Below, piece by piece: positions 1 through 7,567 of a DNA stretch of 43,649 nt (its first letter is position 1; every line of letters begins with the position of its first letter). The notes under the pieces were generated by a model. The model saw nothing but the letters and a program-made list of their open reading frames with translations. It did no database searches and had not been told where the DNA came from. The stretch is taken from the NCBI GenBank assembly GCA_009784775.1, contig WQXQ01000006.1, positions 1-43,649 of the forward strand, written 5' to 3'. This DNA is from Treponema sp. (GTDB lineage: Bacteria; Spirochaetota; Spirochaetia; Treponematales; Breznakiellaceae). The position numbers and the translations under genes were made by a program.

Positions 1-2
1 GC

Positions 3-410
3 ATTCGCATTATGGGCAAGGGCGCAAAGGAACGTATATTACAGATTGGAAACCCGGAAGTTCTTTCGATTTTACGGCGCCATGCCGATGAAAACGCGGC
101 GCAGATACATAAGACCGGTTATTTCTTTGTTAATCGGTTATCATCCCGCATTTCCGAACAATCTGTCCGTTTCCTGATAAAACGGCTTTGCGCCAAGGCT
201 CATATTAACCAAAACATAACGCCGCACATGTTCAGGCACTCTTTTGCGACACTCTTGCTTGAGGAAGACGTGGATATCCGCTATATCCAGCGTATGCTTG
301 GTCACAGTTCCATATTAACAACGCAGATTTACACGCAGGTTTCCATGGCAAAACAACGCCAAATTCTGACCGTAAAACACCCGAGGAATAAAATTTCTGT
401 TGAAAGATGA
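3..410 (+). CDS. Tyrosine recombinase (integrase), C-terminal catalytic part, 5' truncated by window
   Basis: Catalytic domain of a phage-integrase/Xer-type tyrosine recombinase, which cuts and rejoins DNA through a covalent 3'-phosphotyrosine. The reading frame is open to the window edge (an IRI precedes the ATG at 12), so the N-terminal core-binding domain and the first catalytic Arg lie outside. Visible motifs, numbered from the ATG at 12, are the beta-hairpin GKGAKER with the catalytic Lys, HMFRH (His72, Arg75), GHSS (His98) and the nucleophile in QIYTQV (Tyr107). The C-terminus is complete and ends nine bases before a strong promoter. Its position next to a pair of 48-bp inverted repeats makes it the obvious candidate enzyme for their recombination, but that link is inference. 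Family assignment is secure; whether it is XerD-like, phage-derived or a dedicated invertase cannot be decided from this part. Confidence 0.9.
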   Translation: MRIMGKGAKERILQIGNPEVLSILRRHADENAAQIHKTGYFFVNRLSSRISEQSVRFLIKRLCAKAHINQNITPHMFRHSFATLLLEEDVDIRYIQRMLGHSSILTTQIYTQVSMAKQRQILTVKHPRNKISVER

Positions 411-418
411 ATATTTTG

Positions 419-447
419 TTGACTATTTTGGGAATTGGGGGTATTAT
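419..447 (+). promoter_or_regulatory. Sigma-70 promoter outside the left inverted repeat
   Basis: TTGACT (419-424), a 17-bp spacer and TATTAT (442-447) make a near-consensus housekeeping promoter. It lies between the recombinase stop and the left 48-bp repeat and points into the STAND gene, giving a leader of about 50 nt. No comparable promoter was found outside the right repeat. Confidence 0.75.
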
Positions 448-459
448 TAAGATAGCAAG

Positions 460-507
460 TGTAGGATAACTATTTATTATCTAAAGTATAGATGGTGGTT
501 ACATGAA
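460..507 (+). repeat. Left 48-bp inverted repeat (includes RBS and start codon)
   Basis: These 48 bases are identical to the reverse complement of 5430-5477. The repeat covers the leader, a GGTGGT ribosome-binding-like stretch 3 nt before the ATG, the ATG at 503-505 and the next two bases. Inside it GATAA and TTATC (465-481) form a 5-7-5 dyad. Outside the repeat the two flanks differ at once, so the identity is not just a long duplication. Confidence 0.95.
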
Positions 508-3500
508 TAATATTTGCGAATACGAGATATTTGAATGGCAATTAAACGACCCCTCAGGTAACATATTTGAAAGAGGGATTTTTCAACTTATCAACAAACA
601 ACTTGCGGAAAAATTTGATGCTGGTGTTAGAATCCATCAAACCCCAAGGGGACCAGATGGTGGTAAAGACATAATCATTCACTCTCCTGTATCACTTTGC
701 ATTTTTAATCAAAAATTTGACTTAGGTAATAAGAATGAAATTATAATTTACGTAGAGTGTAAAACTTCTGATGAAAAACGAATTGAGCTTTCTAAGGTTG
801 CAGGATCTGTTATGAGATCTAAGCAAGATAGAATAGATTACTTCATGTTAGTTTCAAATTCAACATTTGCTCCACAGACTCTTTTTATTTTAAAAACTAA
901 TTGTGAAACTGTAGGTATTAAATTTAAGATTGTTGATCAACAATTACTATTAAAAGCCATTGGAAATAAAACAATTTTCAATAATGTGCCAAACAAATTA
1001 GATTCTAATTTGTATTATGAATATCAAGTTAGCGGAACGCAACTTGAAAACAAAAATGCCTATGAAATATTTTTTTCGTACCGGAATCTTGGAAATGAAG
1101 AACAATTAATAACTCAAAAACTTCTAACTGACAATAACTGGAGAGCCAACGAAATTGAACGTAAATTTTTTGTCAATGTTAACGATATTTATATCAATAA
1201 AACTACTATTATACGCGATTTTACAGATGGCATAGAGGATCTTATTTTTTCTGTAGAAAACTATGGAATCAATGAAAAGCAGGTTGAGATTAAGGGTGTT
1301 AAGGGCGCAGGCACAAGACCTGTATTTGAGCCGCCTTTCTGGGGGACTGATCACAAAAACTGCGAAGATTTTTTAATCGCAAGATTCAAAAACTCAATTG
1401 GCTTTGATTTATGTTGTATTTGGGGTGAAGCTGGCATAGGTAAGACACGGATATTCAATGAAGTTTCTAAAAAACTCAGTGGTCAAAATTTTTATTTTTT
1501 GAATGTGTCAGTTAGATCTAACAATAAGTTTTTAAAAGACATAAAAAAGTTTTTAATTAGCAAAAGTTATTTAACAGAAGATAACAAAAGTGAAACTATA
1601 AATAACATGTTGCTTTCTAGTAAAAATGATTTTATGCGTGCAATAATATTAATAGACGATTGTCATAATATTTTAGACAACACGTTAAACGAATTAAAAT
1701 CCTTGAGCGATACAAACATCCCTGTAACTATTGTTTTGTGTGGTAGAACCGACTATAGTGTAGGAACAACCGACTACTATAGCTTTGTGCAGTATACAGA
1801 AAAAGACGAAAATATAGGATGCTGGCATCTCTCTTCTTTCTCTGACGATGATACTAGAAATTTTATACGCGAGATTATTAAACGCATACCAGAAGTAGCC
1901 CTTGATAGAATATGTAAGATGAGCAACAATAACCCCCTGTTTATTATTCATTTTATAGAGTATCTTTTAGAGTTAAACATGGTTGAGATATACAATAGAA
2001 GTTCCGTTGGCGTTACTAATATAAATGCTTTTAATTCACGTTTATATATTCCTCAAAAATTGGAAGAAATATACAAAAAGCGCATAGAATATTTAAATAA
2101 GAATGAATATGATGCTGAAAATCTATTAAAATATCTATACATTCTATCCATTCTTCAAGATAGGCAAACGAAAGAAATGGCACTAACTTGTCTTGCAGAA
2201 GAAAAATTGAATTTTTTAATGCAAAGAAGATTTCTTAATTTTTCAGAAAATGGGGAAATTGTATTTTCACATGAAAGTTTTGCCGTATATATACGGCAGG
2301 CATTGGAAAATAATGCGATATTAAAAAAGAATTTAGCAAATGATTTTTTTTCTAATTTGAGTTATTTACTAGAACACGTGACTATATCAGAAAGAGGTGT
2401 TCTGGCCCTTTGGGCAGAAAAAAAAGAATTCGCAAAAGAATGTTTTATTAATATAGTAAAACTTATTGAACAAACAACAAATCATTCGGCTTTTAACGTA
2501 GATCATAGCTCGAATAAATATCTTGCGCATATTATGGAATTATATGCTAACGACAAGAATAGTAAAGATTTTTTAATTAAAGTAATTAAGACAAAGATAT
2601 ATACTTCAATACATCACTTTAGTCCAACAATAGCTATTAATGATTGTGATGATATATTAAAATATTTGAAAAAAAACAATATGCTAAAAAATGATAAACG
2701 CTTGAACAATTCTGTAAAACAACAGAAAGCACACGCTATGATAATTGCTGGTTATATGTATAATGCCGAGATTTTGATGAAAGAACTTCTTTCTGAGTGG
2801 TTAGTGGATAAAGGCTCACTTGATAAAGATACTCTTTTTGATTTGTTTGATAGATTTTGCGGTTTATATATAAATTTTAATTGTAAAAATCTTGCCATGA
2901 ATTTTAATGAGATGTCTAAAAAAGAAAAAGTTACTGTAGACAACCGATTAATGGCACTTGTCCATCTTAATCACGCAAAAATTTACTTTCTTAGTGATTT
3001 TGAACGTGCATCTAAAAGTCTTTTAAAAATACAAGAGCTGCTTAAAAACGGCAATTCAAAACGTATTTTATGTTCTAGTAAAATATCTTACTTAGTAATT
3101 GAACTACTTCATAAAAAACGTTGCGATTATGACAATATGATAAAAGAGATTCTTGTGCTTTTAAAAGAAGCGTTCGATGGTAATTATGCACACTCCATCG
3201 CAAGAATATATTTAATTTTGGCGGTATTGCATCTTGTTGCCGAAGAACATATCACAAATTTCAATAAAATAATAGACCTTATTGATAAAGGAATTAACTA
3301 TAGCATAAAGTTCGGTTTTGTACGAGAAATGTGGGAGTTTTATAATCTATTAGCGATTATTCAACTTCGTCAAGGAGTCGATTCAGAAGAAATTAGACAA
3401 ACTTTTGCAACGGCGTATACGTTGCTACAAAACCATGATTACCTAAACTTAGGCATGAGAGATTTGTGTTGTGATAATATTTTGCTGCTTAGTAACATTG

Positions 3501-3730
3501 GATTTTTCTATCAATCAAAAAAAACAGAGAAGGAATTTTATGAATATATGTCAAAAATAACTTTCTTCGAAGGTGTTGTTAATCATAAAAAAAGCGATGA
3601 CTCTCTTCTAAAAAAGTTCTTGAAAGAAGAATATTCAAAAGCAAGGAAAAAACAGCTTCTTTTTACACATAGCCCAAACAATGATTTGCTAAGAGACAGT
3701 GTTACCGGATATTTTATAGCTCTTTCTTAA
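503..3730 (+). CDS. PD-(D/E)XK nuclease-STAND NTPase fusion, Avs-like defence candidate
   Basis: A 1075-aa protein with three parts. Residues 1-160 look like an Mrr/Cap4-type restriction-endonuclease fold: GPDGGKDI gives the catalytic Asp56 and YVECK gives Glu85-x-Lys87. Residues 290-560 are a P-loop NTPase with Walker A GEAGIGKT (308-315), Walker B IILIDD (Asp385, Asp386) and a downstream CGRTDYS sensor-like strand. The remaining ~500 residues are predicted helical and TPR-like with no catalytic motif, as in STAND sensors. Antiviral STAND (Avs) proteins have this order of effector nuclease, NTPase and helical sensor; at 1075 aa this one is shorter than most. No membrane segment or signal peptide is seen, so it should be cytoplasmic. 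The ATG at 503 is supported by GGTGGT upstream and by the repeat ending there. It converges on the carbamoyltransferase gene with a 27-bp gap. Strongly AT-rich compared with region 2, suggesting transfer. Function in defence is inferred. Confidence 0.8.
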   Translation: MNNICEYEIFEWQLNDPSGNIFERGIFQLINKQLAEKFDAGVRIHQTPRGPDGGKDIIIHSPVSLCIFNQKFDLGNKNEIIIYVECKTSDEKRIELSKVAGSVMRSKQDRIDYFMLVSNSTFAPQTLFILKTNCETVGIKFKIVDQQLLLKAIGNKTIFNNVPNKLDSNLYYEYQVSGTQLENKNAYEIFFSYRNLGNEEQLITQKLLTDNNWRANEIERKFFVNVNDIYINKTTIIRDFTDGIEDLIFSVENYGINEKQVEIKGVKGAGTRPVFEPPFWGTDHKNCEDFLIARFKNSIGFDLCCIWGEAGIGKTRIFNEVSKKLSGQNFYFLNVSVRSNNKFLKDIKKFLISKSYLTEDNKSETINNMLLSSKNDFMRAIILIDDCHNILDNTLNELKSLSDTNIPVTIVLCGRTDYSVGTTDYYSFVQYTEKDENIGCWHLSSFSDDDTRNFIREIIKRIPEVALDRICKMSNNNPLFIIHFIEYLLELNMVEIYNRSSVGVTNINAFNSRLYIPQKLEEIYKKRIEYLNKNEYDAENLLKYLYILSILQDRQTKEMALTCLAEEKLNFLMQRRFLNFSENGEIVFSHESFAVYIRQALENNAILKKNLANDFFSNLSYLLEHVTISERGVLALWAEKKEFAKECFINIVKLIEQTTNHSAFNVDHSSNKYLAHIMELYANDKNSKDFLIKVIKTKIYTSIHHFSPTIAINDCDDILKYLKKNNMLKNDKRLNNSVKQQKAHAMIIAGYMYNAEILMKELLSEWLVDKGSLDKDTLFDLFDRFCGLYINFNCKNLAMNFNEMSKKEKVTVDNRLMALVHLNHAKIYFLSDFERASKSLLKIQELLKNGNSKRILCSSKISYLVIELLHKKRCDYDNMIKEILVLLKEAFDGNYAHSIARIYLILAVLHLVAEEHITNFNKIIDLIDKGINYSIKFGFVREMWEFYNLLAIIQLRQGVDSEEIRQTFATAYTLLQNHDYLNLGMRDLCCDNILLLSNIGFFYQSKKTEKEFYEYMSKITFFEGVVNHKKSDDSLLKKFLKEEYSKARKKQLLFTHSPNNDLLRDSVTGYFIALS

Positions 3731-3757
3731 GTTGAAAATATAAATAAGGATGAAAAT

Positions 3758-5434
3758 CTAAGTGATGAAATCTTTATCTACAATACAATTTCCTATTATT
3801 AAAGCATCTATTTGTGTTTTTAAAAAAGTTTCTATTGCATCAAAGGGCGACTCAACAATTGGCTCGCCATCTACGTTAAACGATGTATTTACAACAATCG
3901 GAAATCCTATTTTCTCTTCTACTGCTAGAAGAATTTTATGAACGAAAGGTTCTGATTTTACAGACACTGCTTGCACTCGTGCGGTACCGTCAATATGAGT
4001 AATTCCCGGCAACTGACTTTTGAATTCTTCTTTAACCATAGCGGCTACAATCATAAAATTAGACTCAAACTTTAAATCAAAATATTTAAACTGTTCTTCT
4101 GCAATAACTGTGGGTGCAAACGGTCTAAAAGGCTCACGATGTTTAACCTTATAATTTAAAATGTCTTTAATATTTGGATTTTTGGGATTTGCCAGAATAC
4201 TACGATGACATAAAGCACGTGGTCCAATTTCAGTTCGCCCTCTATGCAAAGCTACAATTTTATTTTCAGATATGTATTTTGCTATTTCTTCTGCTAAATG
4301 ATCATCGTGTAATTCCCTGTAATTTAAATTTGCATCTTCTAATGCATTTTTTATTTCTTTATCATTATAAGAAATACCCAAATATGGAAGGTTTATTTTA
4401 AATTTATCTTGTGCTCCAAAATGCTTCCTGTATGCATAATATGCCGAACCTAATGCCTGTCCATCATCTCCAGCAGCTGGAAAAACAAAAAAATTATCTA
4501 AATCAAACTTTTTAATAATTTTAAGATTTAACAAGCAATTCAAAAAAACTCCACCTGATAAAACAAGGTTTTTACATTGGTACAAACATAAAATATCGCA
4601 AATTAGATCTAATATAGTATTTTCAAGCATTAGCTGAATAGTACTAGCTATATTTGCACTATCTTCTCGTATAAATTCTTTATATGTCTTTCCAGACAAT
4701 GTCATTATTGCAAAAATCTCTTCAATTATATCTTTATATTTAAGCGAAAAATCAAGGAAATCGTTCTTCTTATATGCATTGAAATTAAAAAGAGGTTTTC
4801 CGTATCCTGCTAATCCCATAGTTTTTCCTGAACCGCTTCCGCCAAGCCCTAAAAGATTAGTTATTTGACTGAACTTTTTGCCTAAACTCATTTCGAAATT
4901 CTGAACAAATGATGGCATATATGGCAATATATAGTTATGTTCGTCGTTTGCTCTTCCAACGGATGGGTTTTGCAAACGCCTACTTACTACCTCTACTTTA
5001 TTATTTTTGGCAACAAAAAGTGATTCCGCTTCTTGCATACCATTAATATAATCCCCCGCTCCATCGGCCACAAAAACAAGCGCATTGTTAAACCCAGAAG
5101 AGAAAAAAGCAGAATATGCGTGTGCGGTATGATGGTTTGTAAAAAATACAGGTACGTGAATACAATCATAAAACCTTTCAAGCTCTTCTTGATAAAATAT
5201 TTCAATGGAAAACTCTTCTATAGCATGATATGATATTCCAACACAAGAAATATCTTTAAAAGAAAGCTCGAAGTGCTTCAGCAAAGTATTAATGGATTCA
5301 AAAGGGATATTAGAAGAACGTGAATATTTGATTCTATCTAAGCGCTCTTGAGATATTGCACCAATAACAACTCCATCTTTTATTAATGCCGCTCCTCTAT
5401 CATGTCCTATGTGTATACCGAGTGCTATTTTCAT
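3758..5434 (-). CDS. NodU/CmcH-family carbamoyltransferase
   Basis: A full-length (558 aa) member of the NodU/CmcH/TobZ family, which transfers a carbamoyl group from carbamoyl phosphate (through carbamoyl-adenylate) to a hydroxyl group. The N-terminal Kae1/YgjD-like half has ALGIHIGHDRGAAL at the start, the metal-binding NHHTAHAYSAF, VADGAGDY, and LSGGVFLNC. The C-terminal half has GRTEIGPRALCHRSILA and the VNTSFNVDGEPIV motif typical of the family. The substrate is unknown: antibiotics, Nod factors and surface sugars are known targets, and relatives from phages and viromes modify nucleobases in DNA. The ATG lies within the right 48-bp inverted repeat, so its leader and start are base-for-base those of the STAND gene. 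No promoter was recognised upstream of that repeat, so it may be silent in this orientation. AT-rich like its partner, unlike the genes after 6248. Confidence 0.9.
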   Translation of the reverse strand: MKIALGIHIGHDRGAALIKDGVVIGAISQERLDRIKYSRSSNIPFESINTLLKHFELSFKDISCVGISYHAIEEFSIEIFYQEELERFYDCIHVPVFFTNHHTAHAYSAFFSSGFNNALVFVADGAGDYINGMQEAESLFVAKNNKVEVVSRRLQNPSVGRANDEHNYILPYMPSFVQNFEMSLGKKFSQITNLLGLGGSGSGKTMGLAGYGKPLFNFNAYKKNDFLDFSLKYKDIIEEIFAIMTLSGKTYKEFIREDSANIASTIQLMLENTILDLICDILCLYQCKNLVLSGGVFLNCLLNLKIIKKFDLDNFFVFPAAGDDGQALGSAYYAYRKHFGAQDKFKINLPYLGISYNDKEIKNALEDANLNYRELHDDHLAEEIAKYISENKIVALHRGRTEIGPRALCHRSILANPKNPNIKDILNYKVKHREPFRPFAPTVIAEEQFKYFDLKFESNFMIVAAMVKEEFKSQLPGITHIDGTARVQAVSVKSEPFVHKILLAVEEKIGFPIVVNTSFNVDGEPIVESPFDAIETFLKTQIDALIIGNCIVDKDFIT

Positions 5435-5477
5435 GTAACCACCATCTATACTTTAGATAATAAATAGTTATCCTACA
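5430..5477 (-). repeat. Right 48-bp inverted repeat (includes RBS and start codon)
   Basis: Reverse complement of 460-507, with no mismatch over 48 bases. It supplies the leader, GGTGGT and ATG of the carbamoyltransferase. Upstream of it (5478 onward, read on the minus strand) there is a small hairpin (CTGGA/TCCAG, 5484-5500) but no convincing -35/-10 pair. Confidence 0.95.
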
Positions 5478-6247
5478 TCTATCCTGGACGAAAAATCCAG
5501 TTCAGGTCTTTTTGTTGTGTTCCGAATGAAAGTGGTATTGACTATACGATTGACGGAATGGTTGATGCGAAAATTTTGGTGGTTGTAGCTATTAAGACGA
5601 TGTATGGTAAGCTACAAGCAAGAGTTACAAAATGATTGATCATACAGAGTTAGAAACGAACTGTATCCCTCCGGTATTAGCGGAAGTGAGACGATTTCCT
5701 ATCAGTGGAAGCGTGACGGGGCTGTCAATATTGGAACTAACAGTAATATATATAAGGAAGAAATGAAATTAAGGGAGTAAAGATTTCAATACCTGATAAC
5801 GCGAAAAAGACAGACACAAATTATACAAAGCTTTTTACGCGTATTTTTTTCCGCCCGTTTTTTCTCGGTTTTCCCGTCTTTTGGCCGTTTAATGTAGTTC
5901 GTAAGGAGCGACTGTTTGCTATAGCCAATATCTAACGATAAATAAATTGAAGGTATTTGTAAAATGTCAAATTATTCATCTTTTATCAGGTACGATTCTG
6001 CATGGTCAGACAAACAGTGAAATATTTTATTGCTGAAAACAAATGATAGTATAAATAAAAAAGTACAAAAAATAATTATAATTAATGAAAGAGCATTAAA
6101 ATTTTTGAAAAAGTTCCATGATTTTACCTGATAAATATCCTTCTACATATTAACCGTTTTCCGGTTCTATTGCACAATTCTGCATTCAGGATAAAAGCCC
6201 GTCTATTTTCGCCAAATACTAGAACCTGCGATTTCACCTAAACCGGG
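5478..6247. other. Gene-poor, decayed intergenic stretch
   Basis: About 770 bases with no intact gene. The first part contains short open pieces (for example 5529-5634 reading SGIDYTIDGMVD in one frame) and the Ig-like remnant listed separately. The middle (5840-5890) is pyrimidine-rich on the plus strand. I see no tRNA, transposase, terminal repeat or convincing promoter. It reads like the debris edge of an accessory insertion. Confidence 0.6.
5640..5780 (+). pseudogene. Remnant of an Ig-like surface-protein repeat
   Basis: The frame reads a short peptide containing SGSETISYQWKRDGAVNIG followed by TNSNIY and then a stop. This matches the pattern of bacterial Ig-like domains in large surface proteins, and resembles the FTYEWRRWNMA...GTDPTYTV segment of the 1862-aa lipoprotein in this window. 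It has no start, no signal peptide and stops at both ends, so it is a fragment of a lost gene. Confidence 0.5.
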
Positions 6248-6817
6248 TCATATTGCAAGTGCCTTTTTCTGTTTTTCAATATAACCTTTTTGAGCAGTAG
6301 AAAGATTAGCGAGCCGTTGTTTCAATAAGGCTTTTTCTATAGGGTCAATGCCTGGGGAACGGAGTATATTCCGCAGCCTTGTCTTGTGTGCATTACAAGC
6401 GATATGAAATGAATCCTTAGGGAAAAGGCTTACTCTGTATTTACTATCTTGTGGGTAAGATTGATCTACGATTTTATAACTATCTTTATCGTCAGCTATT
6501 TTTAAAACAAGGAAAGCGTCATCAAAACTTTCTATAGCTTTTTTTAGACTGCTTAAACTGTCTGTATCAGTTTCATCGCAAAATTGTAGTTCCTGATTTA
6601 GGAAGGTATACTCAATAAGGATTATTGCTTGAGGGTCAATTGTTGATGCGAACCGAAAGTTCGATGCGTCTTTGAAAACGGATAATGCCCAGTCAATACC
6701 TGTTTCGTAGGAAATTCGCCCTTCTTCAGCTTTTCCTCTGGTGGCAAAACCTTTTCTGCCATAATCAATGGCTGCCGATGCATTAAGTATTTTAAGCGTT
6801 AAGCCAGCTAGATCCAA
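6248..6817 (-). CDS. Hypothetical protein, 189 aa
   Basis: I do not recognise this family. The protein is soluble-looking, with no signal peptide or membrane segment. The N-terminal half is mixed (YGRKGFATRGKAEEG, then a strand-rich stretch around residues 50-110), and the C-terminal third is basic and helical, with RLRNILRSPGIDPIEKALLKQRLANL. The start at 6817 overlaps the 3' end of the 76-aa gene by 26 bases, so the two are probably co-transcribed and translationally coupled from the promoter at 7042-7071. The small-plus-large overlapping layout resembles a toxin-antitoxin or a small two-subunit unit, but nothing in the sequence proves either. Confidence 0.75.
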   Translation of the reverse strand: MDLAGLTLKILNASAAIDYGRKGFATRGKAEEGRISYETGIDWALSVFKDASNFRFASTIDPQAIILIEYTFLNQELQFCDETDTDSLSSLKKAIESFDDAFLVLKIADDKDSYKIVDQSYPQDSKYRVSLFPKDSFHIACNAHKTRLRNILRSPGIDPIEKALLKQRLANLSTAQKGYIEKQKKALAI

Positions 6818-7022
6818 ATTCAGCCTCTACTTCCGATAAATTCCATCCGCTCTCTAAAAGTGGTTTTATACCTAATTTATCCTTAAAAACTTTTGCCAAA
6901 TACGGAGGCAAGGGGGCTGTCCGAATTACACGGCTTGCACCATCTTCATCTCCTGCTTGATACAAAGCGCAAGCCTTCATTGATATTGCAAGTTTCTCGT
7001 CTAAAGTCATGGTCTGTGGCAT
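6792..7022 (-). CDS. Small hypothetical protein, 76 aa
   Basis: First gene of the two-gene unit. I chose the ATG at 7022 (MPQTMTLDEK) instead of the longer ORF start at 7160 because AAGGAG lies 6-7 nt upstream of it and a TATAAT box lies between the two candidates. The protein is acidic to neutral and helical, with LAISMKACALYQAGDEDGA and a C-terminal GWNLSEVEAEFGSSW. It has no DNA-binding motif that I can name. The function is unknown; it overlaps the 189-aa gene, which suggests that the products act together. Confidence 0.75.
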   Translation of the reverse strand: MPQTMTLDEKLAISMKACALYQAGDEDGASRVIRTAPLPPYLAKVFKDKLGIKPLLESGWNLSEVEAEFGSSWLNA

Positions 7023-7041
7023 AAGTTTCTCCTTAACCCAG

Positions 7042-7071
7042 ATTATACATTTTCTGGAGAACATAATGCAA
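7042..7071 (-). promoter_or_regulatory. Promoter of the 76-aa/189-aa gene pair
   Basis: On the minus strand TTGCAT (7066-7071), an 18-bp spacer and a perfect TATAAT (7042-7047) precede the AAGGAG/ATG of the 76-aa gene by a short leader. Confidence 0.6.
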
Positions 7072-7138
7072 GAGGAAAAAATCAATAATTCTTTTACCGT
7101 CCTGTTCTTTTTTCTTTTGCATAATGGTATGATACCCC

Positions 7139-7567
7139 ATGCTGCTGCATACGCCGACACTGGTAATGGTTATTCCCTGCTATAATGAAGAAGCGGTTTT
7201 GCCGGAGACCGTGCGCTGTTTGTCGGCAAAAGTGGAGCAGCTTGTTTCGGCGCGGCGGATATCCGAAAAATCGGCGCTGCTGCGCGGATTGCTTGCCGCA
7301 AAAAGTGACGCGGATATTATCATATCAATCGATGCCGATTTCCGCCTGATGAGCAGGGACGCCGTTGACGCGCTGGCGGAATATGCCCGGCCCAATATTT
7401 TTTTGCGGGGCGTCATTCCTTTGCTGCAATGCACCAGCGGCATTGTGTACTATCACCGCAAAAAACGGTTCGCGGGAAAAAGCAAATACACGATGCGTAA
7501 AATGTGCAGGCTTGCCCTTGACGGCATCGCAATGATCAGGCTTATGCGATCGGATCGATCTAACTAA
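7139..7567 (+). pseudogene. Glycosyltransferase family 2, internally deleted
   Basis: The ends match a GtrB/dolichol-phosphate-mannose-synthase-like GT2 (normally about 310 aa plus membrane segments): VMVIPCYNEEAVLPETV at the start, SIDADF, FRLMS, FLRGVIPL, and GKSKYTMRKMCRLALDGI near the end. The middle is missing in two places while the frame stays open. After SARRIS the DDGS nucleotide-binding strand and following helix are gone, and SIDAD is fused directly to the FRLMS segment that normally lies some 70-80 residues later. The C-terminal membrane helices are also absent. At 142 aa it cannot hold a complete active site, so I treat it as a decaying gene. Its stop overlaps the deacetylase stop by 4 bases. 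Confidence 0.75.

Noticed and set aside
460-5477. 48-bp inverted repeats as terminal repeats of a transposon
   Set aside because: They extend into the start codons of both genes, no transposase is encoded between them and I saw no target-site duplication outside. An inversion or shared-leader explanation fits better.
7023-7160. 46-residue N-terminal extension of the 76-aa protein
   Set aside because: The promoter -10 box and the AAGGAG lie inside this stretch; the downstream ATG is much better supported.
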